Origin: Cephalotus follicularis
Lineage: Eukaryota; Streptophyta; Magnoliopsida; Oxalidales; Cephalotaceae
Length of the DNA stretch: 64,000 nucleotides
Assembly (NCBI GenBank): GCA_001972305.1
Contig: BDDD01000045.1
Coordinates: forward strand, 650,869 to 714,868
Reading direction: 5' to 3'
Shown: piece after piece, positions 12,001 through 23,344 of the stretch
Numbering within the stretch: position 1 is the first letter of the stretch
Layout of the letters: the number at the start of each line of letters is the position of its first letter
Program-made: the position numbers and the translations under genes
The notes under the pieces: model-generated
The model's input: the letters and a program-made list of their open reading frames with translations, nothing else
Databases searched by the model: none
Told to the model about the DNA's origin: nothing

Positions 12001-12343
12001 CTTTTTGATCCTCACCAATGATGACTGGGAGTTTTATTTCCCCATGGGATAGACCACTTCTCCTAAAAAGCCAACCAAAGGAGTTCTGATAGGTTTAAGT
12101 TTGTCCTCTGGAATATTCAATTGGTCAAATGCATGCTTATACAAAATCTACCGAGCTCCCCACATCTACAAGGAACCTTTTCATATCGAAGAGGTCCACA
12201 CTAAGCTTTACCACTACTGGGTCAACATAGGGTAACCACAAACCTTCGAGGTCAGCATAACTGAAACTAATCACATTTTCTGGCTCTGCCACCATTTCTT
12301 TTGATTTTCCTACTTTCTGCCTTTTGGGCTGTTGGACAACCAT
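9032..12343 (-). pseudogene. pol remnant of element B: protease, reverse transcriptase, RNase H, integrase
   Basis: The protease at 12137-12343 has RFLVDVGSSVDF, with DVG in place of the usual D-S/T-G. Reverse transcriptase spans about 11537-10600: KWRMCIDFINLNKAYPKD, SFMDAYSGYNQI, MMPFGLKNASVTYQ, then the intact catalytic YVDD in MEVYVDDMLVKTK. RNase H follows at about 10600-10250 (PIYYVSRVLNKTKCTYSEIEK). Integrase at 10213-9032 has the zinc-binding HEGIYENHIGG...CDKCQ block, core residues in WGLDFLGPLP, VSDNGKKFD and NGQADLMNREIL, and ends WNAEHLSKYYQ, a C-terminus typical of the Tat lineage, with no chromodomain. Stops and frameshifts interrupt it (for example near 11172, 10930 and 9920). 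It would have copied and inserted element B. Confidence 0.88.
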
Positions 12344-12382
12344 GGTTCGCCTTGCATAAGCCTTATGGGACTATGGGCCATC

Positions 12383-13800
12383 TCATTCGAATGAAGGTCC
12401 CCCAGAGATAGTGTGGATGGTTCCTCTAGATTCCCTTGCCCCCCTGTTCTTGGGTTGTTCGTCCCTGTGCTCCGCTCTTTGATCTCCCGCATCAGTGTCC
12501 TTGAGTCGTCTGAGGTAACCATCTCTGATTAGTCTTTCATTCTCATACTTCAAATGTTTGCATTCATCCGTGACATGTTTAATATCCTGATGAAATTGAC
12601 AATACCTATTTTGATCCCTTTTGGTTGGTGGTTCTTTGAGTCTCTCTAGCCACCTGAAGAGTTCATTTTTTATCTTGCACAGTATATTGACATATGTCTC
12701 ATTCAATGGAGTATACTGCTTGAAATCCTTGAACTTCGGCTTTTCCGGGCCTCTGGCCACTTTATTTTTGGAATCTTGTTTGGGGAGATCTTCTCTATTT
12801 CTCCTTTTTTCTCCTCTACCCTATCCGGTTCTGTTGGACTTTGTTCTGTTCCGCCAGTCCCGCTGGGTTCATTTCTCTGGAGTTTGTCGCTTCTTGTGCA
12901 TTAATATATTTCTCTGCCCATTTTAAGACATCTTGTAGATCTATAGGGAGTTTCTTCATGATCGAGAATGGAAATTGTGATTCGTTCAAGCCACCAAGGA
13001 TAGCCGCTATAGCAAAAGATTGATCTAGGTTTCTGACCTGCAAAGACTCTTCATTGAAATGGGCCAAATATTGCCTTAACCTTTCGTCCTATTTCTGCAC
13101 CACTAAGATCATATTTGAAGAGGTCTTCTTTTGCCTCCTGCTATTAATGAACTTCACGATGAAGAGTTCACTAAGCTACGTGAAGGAATAGATGGAATTG
13201 GGAGGGAGCTGACTATACCACTTTTGTGTAGCACCCGTGAGCGTGACTGGGAAACCACGACAGAGAACTGCATCCGAAGCCATATGGAGAAGCATGTTAT
13301 GTTTGTATAAATGAACATGCTCTAGAGGATCTAAAGTACCATCATATTTTTCTATTGGTGATTGTCTGGACGAACGCAATACTGGTTCTGCCATGATCTG
13401 TGTAGAGAAAGGATGGATTTTGAAGCTTCTCAACTCAGCTAAATAACCACCTCTAACTTCCACCTCCTGGGTAATCTAAGGCCTAGGCTTACTGTCGGTA
13501 CCTGATGGTCTCCTTCTAAGAGGTGCAGTGTGAATTAGATTCACAACAATTCTATAAAAAGCTGATATTCGTTCACCTCCAATAGACCGAGGTTGACGAA
13601 TATTTTCTTCCACAAAAAATCTTCACCAGTTGAGTCTCCAGTTGAGTCATATTCCTCATTGACGAAGTCCTGATCTCTCGTGTCAGAGGATTCTCTGCAT
13701 TCTGTCTGTGGGTGTGCGAACCCCTATCCTAATTCCTGGTGCGCCTAAGGGGATTTCTCCTCTACTCTACTTCATGGGCAGAACGTCAGAGTACACTCTC
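12383..13800 (-). pseudogene. gag remnant of element B
   Basis: The core at 13176-13463 contains EKYDGTLDPLEHVHLYKHNM and ATQKWYSQLPPNSI, the start of a retrotransposon gag domain. After a stop it continues at 12816-13160 with YLAHFNEESLQV and LKWAEKYINAQEA. At 12383-12760 there is a Cys/His block YCQFHQDIKHVTDECKHLK and a basic C-terminus. The part from 13464 to about 13800 holds a weak N-terminal extension with frame changes. The arrangement and motifs closely parallel gag of element A. Protease follows at 12343. Confidence 0.8.
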
Positions 13801-13879
13801 CCGGTGTGTTGATTGTTGGAAGGATCAGACTAACTGTCCAATCTATTGATGCAATTACTCAAAGTCAACACGAGTTATA

Positions 13880-14510
13880 TATATGCTGGTATGGGACGAC
13901 TATATATATATATGGATTTGTTAACTGCAATCGTACATGTATTATGCCATGACATGCTTACAACTATTATTATTGTTCATTCATATCACAGATATATATT
14001 GTTATGAAAAATGTGCATTCATTTCTTATGCACGGGGTTACTACCTCCTTGGCCGTATGGCTAACCCATCCTTCGTGATAGGACACCTATTGTGTTTAGG
14101 TGTAGAGCAAGTAATAGTGGACAAGGACAGAGAGATCAGTGATAGTTGGGATGTATGGATCATGAATGATTTACTTATGGTTTTATCTTAAGGAATGTAT
14201 GAGATGTGGATTATGTTATGAATGAATTGTATTAGAATAAGAGATAGATATTGAATGTTTACGAATTGTAAATGTTGAGTATTCATGTTAAGGATTTGTA
14301 CTAAATAGAATGAGCTTATGTATGTCTTGATATATGTATTTTAGAATTAAGAGCATTTGAATGGACACGCACATATGTATTGTTAAAGTTTTAAATTGTT
14401 ATGGTTTTTTCGCTGAATAGAATAAACTTATCTGGTACCCAACTATGAATTAAGTGATCAAACGGACGTTGGTGATTTCTCGGAACCCCCTACAGGTTCG
14501 GGGTGTCACA
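13880..14510 (+). repeat. Fragment C: 3' part of a Tekay-like LTR
   Basis: The stretch ends GGTTCGGGGTGTCACA at 14510, an LTR terminus of the Tekay/Del type, and contains the module TATGGCTAACCCATCCTTCG (14057-14076) that also occurs near the LTR ends of elements D and I. Its 5' part is missing, and it abuts the broken 5' end of element B. The insertion or a later deletion may have removed the 5' LTR of B. Confidence 0.55.
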
Positions 14511-15569
14511 AGAAATATGTTAGACAAAAAATTTTGCAAAAAAAAAAAGGTCATTCAAAATCTCGAGTAAGATTTCTTTCATTGTTTTTATTTACGCTTT
14601 AAACGTCTTGCCAAATGATTAATCTATAAAATAATCGTACTTTTTGATTGAACATTAAAACCTAGGTAAAAATACATTAATAAAATTCCCATATTGTAAC
14701 GACCCAAAATTTATCTATTGTATTTTATTTTATGTTTGGTACTATATGTACCCTATTTGTATTTGTTTGGATTGGAGTATTTATACTCATCCTAATTGTT
14801 ATGGATATACATATCCACTGTTTTATCAGTCGGGTTCGTTACGTTTGAACTTCAGAGTGTAAGGCTACTTTTATTGTGGACCACATGGACTGAACCCACA
14901 TAGACCACATATTGCTCTTTAAATTTAACCCACATACCCTTATCTCCCATGATCCTCCTATTTCTCTCGTAGCCTTGCATTATTAGCTCCTTATCTTCAC
15001 TTTTCTCCACTTGTTATATAGTACACTAATATACAACACACACATCACTTTACTACATCAAAAAACAAAAACAAAACACACTTTCCCTTTATCTCCTCTC
15101 ACTCTCGTACCCGCCCAGCTACAAAGAAAGAAGTTTTGATCTTCTCCTTACATCAAGAACAACAAAAACATTTCTTCAACATCATCCTTGAAGCTTAGCA
15201 TCATTGGGGATCCTTGGCATGAGTTCAATCTCCATTTTTTGTTGTTATCAACAAACCAAAAGCTTCATGCATTTTGGCAGAGTTTCTCTACCAAAAATGC
15301 TACTAATTATAATATTTCTACTTGGATAAATTGATTTGTGAACTGATTTGGTGATTAAAAGTGGTTTAGGTTATTTGTGATTAACGACCTAGAAATGGGA
15401 TTAGGGTTAAATCAATGGATTCAAGTGGTTATAAACTATTTTAAAGACCCCAATATAACTATACAAACACTTAATACTAGAAGAAAACGATTTGATAAAA
15501 GACTGGATCGAAAATAGCTTTGAAAATCAACGTGGACAATACCATTGTCTGTCTAAGCGTTGATGCTTT

Positions 15570-15840
15570 ACCCAGAAGCATCGCCGCTTAGTACAATTTA
15601 TACTTAAAAACCATACGAAACCTGACCAAGTGCTGACGCTTTGATATTAAGCGTCGCCGCTTAACCTACGTTCTTCTTGATGCTAAGAGTTGTTGACGGT
15701 TGCTAAGTGTGGCCACAAATCGCTGACCTCTAAGTGTCGTCGTTTTAGTCAAATTGTCGTCGCTTAGTACGTTTTCTACAGAACTGAATTAAGGCTTTAA
15801 GCGTCGCCGCTCATGACTGAAGCTCCTCCGCTTATGCCTT
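15570..15840. repeat. Palindrome-motif array in the LTR of element D
   Basis: At least seven copies of a motif like AAGCGTCGCCGCTTA occur in about 270 bp, at irregular spacing, for example near 15573, 15589, 15647, 15690 and 15800. Outside the central base the motif is an inverted repeat. Confidence 0.75.
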
Positions 15841-17013
15841 GTTTTTTACTATTTAACTATTTCAATACGTTTTCAAATATAACTACTTGATCGAATCGAT
15901 CTTGAGATCACTCAAGCCTTTTAAAAACTGTTTTCTCTCTGCTAAGGCAAGTCATCTTTGATCTTTCTGCAGATCAATTGATTGTACAACACTATCAATT
16001 GACACGATTGGCTAACTGATTCATCAACGAAGTAGAATTTCTTGACTAACTGATTTGGGACTACAGTCCACCCGTTGACTGACCTATTCATATTGCATGA
16101 TTGTATAGTCACTTCGATTGACACTTGATTGATTTGACTGCAACTATAGGCGCTTAGCGATCTCTATTCGGGCTGGCCAAAAGATGGTTATATGTCCATT
16201 GTTTCCCATGTTAGACCTTCACCGCCTATTGGCTTTTACTATTGATTTGTATTAATTGATTGTTCCTATTAGAGCTACCTCATGACCTTAGTCAGATGTG
16301 AAAGGATCGTTATATACCATTTGTTCAACCTGATTGGACTGTCACCAGCCTTCAGGCGATATTATTATTATTTAAATAGCCTACTGACAGAACTATTGCC
16401 CTCCGGTAGAACTTACCACTATGAATACGCTTAGATGACACTTATCGTCGCGTGCACGATGACACTTTCCATCGAGGATGCACTTGGCAACACTTACCAC
16501 CAAGTATGCACCCAAGTGGCACTTACCACTGAGTAGGTACTTAGTCGGCACTTAGCACTAAGAAGGCCCAGTGGAACTAATCTATCGATCTAAATCTACT
16601 AGGTCGGGTCTAGCCGTCCTCTCTACAAGACTACCTTCTGGGGGTTAGATTGTCACTTGATTTGACTTGATTTGACTTGTACACATTTGAGGTCACACGC
16701 TCTATAGGAATTACTTGATTTGATTGGATTTGAGGTTAGTGTACTCGCACTCTACTATTGATTGTCTGTTAGATGATTGATAGGACTGATGATATTAGAT
16801 CCCACTCTTATACACCGGGATGAAACAATTGTATACGACTAGTACATCAAAATAGTCATTCATACATTTTACTTGCCATACATCATTACTGTACATTTGA
16901 CATTTGACACTGTGCACTTGCACACTTACATGATAATGTATATTTGTACATAGCATAATCTGCGCAGGGGGATGTATCTAGTTGGCCTTATGGTTGACCC
17001 ATCTTTTGTGATG

Positions 17014-17018
17014 GAGAC
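17014..17018. repeat. Target-site duplication of element E (GAGAC)
   Basis: GAGAC occurs here and again at 27077-27081, exactly abutting the two LTR ends. Joining the outer flanks restores a continuous LTR of element D. Confidence 0.92.
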
Positions 17019-17544
17019 TGTCACACCCCATTCTCTGCAATAGGTAATATAAGACCCGGGGTTGTAGTAATTAACATATATTTATATATATTAAGCTTAT
17101 GCGAAATCGGGAAAATTAAAAACTTTCCAAATCAATTAATAAATTGCGGAAGCATTTAAACATAAGCCGAATTAAAATACATAACATGTATCCCATACTA
17201 CATATTAGTAATTGTCCTACCATAATACAAATATTCAATCGTTAATTGCCCTCAAACGGAGCATGATCAAAACATTATCCATTCAATACATAACTCCACC
17301 GGTTACGATAAACATTAATCCATTGTTTACGATAACAATTTAACAATCTCCAAAAGGAAATACAATTCCATCAATTAGAATTATTATAGCTTTATTCTTC
17401 TCCCACGCTTGCCCATATAGGTCTCACTGTATCAGTCAAAAATTGATAGGGTTAGCCGAATCCACTGGCTAAGTAGGAAAAATATAAATACATTTTGGGG
17501 TCAACAATATTAAATGCCATGTAATGAATGCATTATAATGGAAT

Positions 17545-17591
17545 ACACACACACACACACACAAACATATATATATATATATATATATATA

Positions 17592-17625
<34 letters not shown>
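17545..17625. repeat. Compound microsatellite (AC)n-(AT)n-(GT)n
   Basis: AC repeats (17545-17562), AT repeats (17567-17592) and GT repeats (17594-17625) follow each other. The AC and GT parts are complementary, so the tract can fold on itself. The corresponding place in the partner LTR, near 24990-25010, has only a short AT repeat, so the expansion happened after insertion. Confidence 0.95.
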
Positions 17626-17627
<2 letters not shown>

Positions 17628-18189
17628 CAACCATGCCAAGTGGCTACATCGACACAATCCAGCAATCATGTCCTCAAAGGACCAAACAATCCAATCAATC
17701 AGTACGAAGAGCGTCGCCATCTTCTGGCCCCGATGTCGTGCTCCTACTCCAGCCCCGTCTCCGGCTGGCTCGAAGCAGGTCAACAATCCATGTTACTAGC
17801 ACGGAGGCTAAGTAACCAATATGGGTGTCCCTAGTCATCTCATGGCACCTAGAGCCCAAACCCGCCATTAGCCGTTAATGGCAACCTCCGCCACGCGACT
17901 AATACGGCAACAATCCCAATCACAATCCAACAATCAATCCAAAAAGCAATCCGTTTCAAGTAATTTATAAGTTATAAAATACTTGAATACTTACATTTGT
18001 TCAAAATGTAAATCCAATCCTTAAAACCATTTTCAATCCTTTGAAATATAATATTTCATGTAAAATAATTATTTATTTAAAATCATGTATGGACTTTCCA
18101 AAATGATAAAACATTTTAGAAGTCAATAACAGTCCAATCAACAATTCAATCCATAACAATATGCAAGCAAACATATGCTCAAAATGCAA

Positions 18190-18600
18190 TAGGGTCTAAT
18201 CGCGTCAACGTGTACCATATAGGCGTTAACTTCCAAAATAGTAACTTTAAGCGTTGCCGTTTAACTTCTAGGCATCGACGCTTATGACCTTTAAGCGTCG
18301 GCGCTTAATCCTTAGGATCCGCGCTTATTAGAAGCTTTATGCGTTAACATGTTGTCACCTTGGCATCGACACTTAGGGCAAAGACCCTTTAGTGTCAGCG
18401 CTTAACCTCTAGCGTCGACGCTTTAAGGTAGGAACCTTAGGCGTCGATGCTTCACGCGTCCATTTCTACGCTTAACGAATTATAGCGTTGACGCTTTCCT
18501 CTGAGCGTCGACGTTTAACTCAAAATCAATGTTTATTCACCACATAACAATCAAAGCGTCGACGCTTCCCTCATAAGTGTCGACGGTTCTGCAAACCAAA
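18190..18600. repeat. Palindrome-motif array 1 in the left LTR of element E
   Basis: About fourteen variants of AAGCGTCGACGCTTA, a perfect palindrome in its best copies (for example at about 18413 and 18555), with irregular spacing of 15-50 bp. Many copies differ by C-to-T or G-to-A changes. Confidence 0.8.
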
Positions 18601-19404
18601 ACATCATCTTCTTCATCTCAACACAATACCAGTGGAATTTAAACTAATCATACATGCAATTCAGTCCAATATTTACTCAGAATACAACATGCATTGGCAG
18701 GTTAACAGCTTAGGGTAATCATAGCATCAATCACACAATCCAATCAATCCATAACAACCATGTGATTCACCAATGAACACTTATTACCAATGAACTCAAA
18801 TTTGCATGTATATAATCCCTACCGTAGATTCCAAGTTAGGAATCGAAGTCCACCTCTTTAAGTCCACTGACCAGTAGCTTTCGAGCTTCTCAGCAGCTCC
18901 AAATCCGGCCTAGCAGCTCTAACCAAGTTCAACTCCAAGTTCCAAGCTCCCAAGCTTTTATACTGATTCAAAAATGGAGAAATGTTCTCTCCCTTTCTTT
19001 CTTTTTCTTTTCCACTTCTTTCTTGTATTCTCTCTTTCCTTTCTGGTTTTTCCCTACTATTTTCTTTTCTTCACTTTTTACTTTCTCAACTGAAGGTTGA
19101 AGGAGATGAGAGCTATTTTATGCAGGTTACTTTCTCTCTCCCTTTCTTCAGCCCGTTTTGCATGGCACTAGGTTCCCTCCACTTTGTTTTCCATAAGCTG
19201 GATGTGCACAGGTGTCCATCTGCCCTCCACTTTCTTTTCCATTAGCTGCATGTGCATAGGTGTCCATCTCCTACTTTCATCTGGCCAGAATGGTGTACAG
19301 GTGTCCCATTCTTTCACCCCTTTGGTCGCATGACGCACAGGTGGCATTCTAATTCATTTCCCTTGAAGAAAATGGTGGACACTTAGTGCATTTGTGCTGT
19401 CAGA

Positions 19405-19575
19405 CAGCCTAGGTGTCGGCGTTTATATTGTGGGCGTCGACGCTTAACCCTGTGTACGCATTGGCTTCAACGCTTATTTCTGGGCGTTAACGCTTTGAAA
19501 GTTTGTACCTTAAGCTCGTGTTTTGCTCTATAGGCATCGACCCTTGCTTCAAGGCGTCGGTGCTTAAGGTCATTT
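19405..19575. repeat. Palindrome-motif array 2 in the left LTR of element E
   Basis: Six or seven further variants of GCGTCGACGCTTA, separated from the first array by about 800 bp of unrelated LTR sequence. Confidence 0.75.
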
Positions 19576-19724
19576 CCACTATTTTCAAATCCATAAAACA
19601 CTTCTAGCATTCTTTACTCAAAATTCAGTGTCACAAGTTGGAAAATTCCACCATTCTCATTAATTCAACATTTAATTACAATGGAATTACAACAATACAT
19701 TGGATAGATATTTGGGACATTACA

Positions 19725-19738
19725 ATCTCCCCTCTTTC
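19725..19738 (-). other. Polypurine tract of element E
   Basis: The minus strand reads GAAAGAGGGGAGAT directly before the 3' LTR, the expected plus-strand primer. Confidence 0.85.
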
Positions 19739-19783
19739 AAAGAAATTCGTCTTCGAATCTAAACACTTCTAGAACAAGCATTT

Positions 19784-21324
19784 CTAGAACAAGTGAGGGT
19801 AACGCTCCCGAATATCATCTTCTCGTTCCCACGTTGCTTCATCCGGATGATGGAATTGCTGCTGAACCTTCACCATAGGAATGGTTCGGTTCCTCAATAC
19901 TTGAGTCTTCCAATCCAGAATCCTCACTGGCAATTCCTCGCAGGAAAGATCATCTCGTACCGGGACCATATCATAATCCAAGATGTATGATGGATCTCGG
20001 ACGTAACCTCATAACATGGGAACATGAAAAACATCATGTATACCTGTCAACGCTGGAGGCAAGGCGAGTTGGTAAGCCACCTCCCCAAGTCTCTCGAGAA
20101 TATGAAAAGGACCAATATAGCATGGAGCTAGCTTGTCCTTTTTCCCAAATCTCTGTACACCTTTCCACAGAGAGACTTTGAAAAAAACATGATCTCCGAC
20201 ATCAAACGTCAAAGGTCTCCTTTTCACACTGTCGACGTAACTCTTTTGTCGACTCTGAGCTGCAAGCAATCTCTCCTTAATCGCTTTGACCTTTTCTGGA
20301 GTTTCCTCCACCCGATCCGACCCAAGTATCGGTCACTCACCCACTTCATCCCAACAGATAGGCGATCTACATTTCCGTCCATAAAGAGCCTCGTACGGAG
20401 CCATACCAATGCTTGAGTGATAACTGTTATTGTACGAAAACTCAATCAAGGGAATATGATCCTCCCATGTACCGCTGAAATCAATAACACAAGCGCAGAG
20501 CATATCCTCCAAAGTCTGGATGGTACTCGCTGACTGTCCATCTGTCTGTGGATGAAACGTTGTGCTAAAATTCAATTTTGTCCCAAAAGCTAACTGGAAT
20601 CTCTTCTAGAAGTTGGAAGTGAAAATCGAATCTCGATCACACACAATACTAGCAGGAACACCATGCAGTCTCACAATCTCCTTAATATACAGCCGAGCCA
20701 ACTTTCTCGCCAAATCAGTAACATGTGTAGGTAGAAAGTGAGCGGACTTTGTGAGTCTATCAACGATAACCACACTACATTGTGACAATTCCAAGTCAAC
20801 GGAAAACCTGAAACAAAATCCATGGTCACGTGTTCCCATTTCCATTTCGCTACCGATAACGACTGCAATAATCCCGCTGGTCTCTGGTGTTCAGCCTTGA
20901 CCATCTGGCAAGTCAAGCACTTAGCAACATACTCAGCAATCTCACACTTCATGCCGGACCACCAATAGTTCCTCTTCATATCCTTGTACATCTTCGTACT
21001 ATCAGGATGAATGCTGTAATGAGATTTATGAGCCTCATAAAGTAGCTCATTATTCAATCCTTCATCATTCGGAAGACAAACCCGTCCTCGATATCTCAGT
21101 ATGCCATCAGAATGCATGCAAAAGTCTGGTCTTGATCCCAAACTCTCTCGAATTTTCGGTAGTTCAAGATCATAAATCTGAGCACTTTTAATCTCATCAA
21201 GCATTGATGGCTGTGCTCGAAGGTTAGCAATATATATCCCCGGGGATTGTACAAATGGAGTCCATTTCTGAAAATCTTCCAACGTCCTCCACTGAGACAC
21301 CATCGTACTAGTTATCATCGCTTT
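19784..21324 (-). pseudogene. integrase with chromodomain of element E
   Basis: The zinc-binding block is HKSHYSIHP...CLTCQMVK. The core has TMDFVSGFP (first Asp), then after a frameshift near 20770 [12 protein letters not shown] and CDRDSIFT (second Asp). In the third motif, [14 protein letters not shown], the catalytic Glu seen in element I (SERTIQ) is Ala. The C-terminal part includes VGDHVFFKVS and GPFHILERLGEVAYQL, then HDVFHVPML. A chromodomain-like tail at 19784-19981 ends VQQQFHHPDEATWEREDDIRERYPHLF in part, with the aromatic/acidic TWEREDD signature. Such domains are thought to direct integration to heterochromatin. Confidence 0.88.
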
Positions 21325-22699
21325 ACGACTCAACGCATCAGCAACAACATTTGCTTTCCCAGGATGATACTGGATGCTGCAATCATAGTCATTGAAAAAT
21401 TCAATCCATCTACGCTGTCTCATATTCTGTTCATCTTGGCAGAACATGTACTTCAAACTCTTATGATCGGTAAATATCTCAAACTGTGCCCCATACAAAT
21501 AGTGTCTCCATTTCTGAAGAGCAAAGACAATGGCAGCCAATTTGAGATCGTCTGTTGGGTAATTCTCTTCATATGGTTTCAGCTTCCTCGAAGCATAAGC
21601 AATCACCCTACCACGTTGCATCAATACGCACCCCAATCCTTTACCCGAAGCATCGCTATACATAGCGAAGTCTTCACTACCATCGGGCAATGCCAAGATA
21701 GGAGCAGTAATCAACCGATCCTTCAATTCCCAAAAAACTAGTCTCACAATCCTCATCCCAGATAAACAAAGTCTTCTTCTGGGTCAATCGTGTCAATGGC
21801 ACGACAATCTTTGAGAATTTATGGATGAATCTCTGATAGTAACCCATCAACCCAAGAAAACTGCATACTTCAGTCACATTCTTCAGTTCTGGCCAATCCC
21901 AGACAACCTCAGTCTTCGACGGATCCACCGCCGATCCTTCTCCCAAAACTATGTGACCAAGAAAGATCACATGATCAAGCCAAAACTCGCACTTACTGAA
22001 TTTGGAGTATAAGCATTGGTCTCTGAGAATCTGAAAAACTACTCTCAGATGGTGTGCATGCTCCTCCTCACTCTTCGAAACCACAAACTAATCCAGATAT
22101 GGCCGGAACACATCGTTCATCAAAGACATGAATGCTTCCGGTGCATTGGTAACACCAAACGGCATTACGAGGAACTCATAGTGACCATACCTTGTTCGAA
22201 AAGCTGTCTTTTTGATATCTCCTTCCCGTACTCTCAACTGGTGATAACCCGATCTCAAATCGAGTTTAGCGAATACTCTCGAACCTTGTAACTGATCGAA
22301 CAATTCCTCAATGTGGGGAACAGGATACTTGTTCTTAACTGTTGACTTATTCAACATCCGATAGTCAATACAAAGTCTCATCGACCCATCTTTCTTCTTC
22401 ACAAATAACACGGGTGCACCGCATGGCGAAACACTGGGTTGGACGAAACCTTTGTCAATCAAGTCCTGCAATTGTACCTTCAACTCCATCAATTCTGCAG
22501 GAGTCATTCTGTATGGTGCCTTAGAAATAGAAGTTGTACCAGGCACGAGATCAATGACAAATTCCATATTCCTCTTCGGCGGCAATGATACAAAATTTAT
22601 AGGAAATACATCAGGAAATTCACTCACAACAGGAATCTCCTCAAGGCTCAATCCTTTCTCTTTTCTACAATCATCACATAAGCCAAATATCATTCGCAT
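21325..22699 (-). pseudogene. reverse transcriptase and RNase H of element E, active-site motif deleted
   Basis: Reverse transcriptase is open from 22699 to a TAG at 22090-22088 and includes [33 protein letters not shown] and [14 protein letters not shown]. After RPYLD-stop-FVV the frame runs straight into [11 protein letters not shown]. The segment that carries the catalytic F-I-D-D motif in elements D and I (about nine residues, 27 bp) is missing at about 22076-22087. The thumb follows to 21760. RNase H starts at about 21670 with [18 protein letters not shown] and [10 protein letters not shown], and ends ADALSRK at about 21327. Frame changes occur near 21750. Confidence 0.9.
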
Positions 22700-22745
22700 C
22701 CCTTCTCAAGATACCTCGATGCACGAGTGAAGGATATAATCGGTG

Positions 22746-23342
22746 TCAAGAACCCTTTGTCTCCCTCAAATTGGAATGTAGTACCATCGAACAGACAAAA
22801 TTCACTATTTTGCTGTAACAGTCCATACAAGCATGATGAGCTGACAGCCAATCCATACCCAAGATGACATCGAAGTTTCGAATGGTTAATACAATAAGAT
22901 CCGCATATAATGGAATCCCTGCCATAGAAATCTCACAACTCTTATACACAGAATCTGTACACATGGAATCTCCAGCAGGTGTACTCACATCGAGAACATA
23001 TGACATACAATCATGTGTTATGTCCAAACATGATGCAAATCGTGAAGCAATAAATGAATGTGATGCTCCCGGATCCAACAGTACGCTAACATCAAAACCA
23101 TAAACATAAAGTGTACCCCCAATAACAAAAGTAGATTTTAGAACCTCTGTTTGAGCAAGAGTAAAGACTCTACCTTTCATGATGCTCTTCCCAGTATCCT
23201 TCCGCTGCGAAGGTCCAGCTGCAACACCGCTATCACTCGCAGGTCTAGTAGGCACTGTCACCTGACCTTTCGGACAATCCCTCGTTAAATGACCGGATGT
23301 TCCGCACCATACGCACAATCCATTCTTCACCCAACAATCCAT
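22746..23342 (-). pseudogene. zinc knuckle and protease of element E
   Basis: This 198-residue open stretch begins inside gag with the knuckle CVWCGTSGHLTRDC (C-x2-C-x4-H-x4-C). Protease follows with SVLLDPGASHSFIA at residues 86-99: the catalytic triad reads D-P-G, a Ser/Thr to Pro change that should abolish activity. FDVILGMDWLSAHHA, the conserved downstream block, is intact. A frameshift near 22745 separates it from reverse transcriptase. Confidence 0.87.
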
Positions 23343-23344
23343 CT

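Larger units (their letters stand above)
4172..13878 (-). mobile_element. Element B: Tat-lineage Ty3/gypsy retrotransposon with antisense gene, 5' LTR lost
   Basis: On the minus strand the order is gag (13.8-12.4 kb), protease, reverse transcriptase, RNase H and integrase (12.3-9.0 kb), a spacer that carries a gene on the opposite strand (5.3-7.7 kb), a polypurine tract, and a 3' LTR at 4172-4659. An extra antisense open reading frame between integrase and 3' LTR is a known trait of part of the Tat lineage. The 5' LTR is absent: the sequence changes at about 13878 into an LTR fragment of a different family. Every coding region has frameshifts or stops. Confidence 0.88.
14695..17018 (+). repeat. 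5' LTR of element D, first part
   Basis: It starts TGTAACGACCCAAAATT, a Tekay-type LTR start, and is cut at 17018 by the insertion of element E. It contains an array of AAGCGTCGCCGCTTA-like motifs (15570-15840) and, at its end, a short hairpin CCATC-loop-GATGG (16999-17014). Confidence 0.75.
17019..19724 (-). repeat. 3' LTR of element E
   Basis: The plus strand runs from TGTCACACCCC to TTTGGGACATTACA; on the minus strand it starts TGTAATGTCCC and ends GGGGTGTGACA. The length is 2706 bp. It is longer than its partner mainly because of a compound microsatellite at 17545-17625. It carries two clusters of GCGTCGACGC-type motifs. Confidence 0.93.

Noticed and set aside
13937..14191. Plus-strand frame of 84 codons as a possible small gene
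   Set aside because: It falls within LTR fragment C, which shares the GGCTAACCCATCC module with other LTRs; no independent gene signal.
18190..18600. CRISPR-like array suggested by regularly recurring short motifs
   Set aside because: The motif is 10-18 bp, palindromic and irregularly spaced, spacers are not of constant length, and the context is a plant LTR.
21247..21741. Plus-strand frame of 164 codons
   Set aside because: Shadow of RNase H and integrase of element E on the opposite strand.
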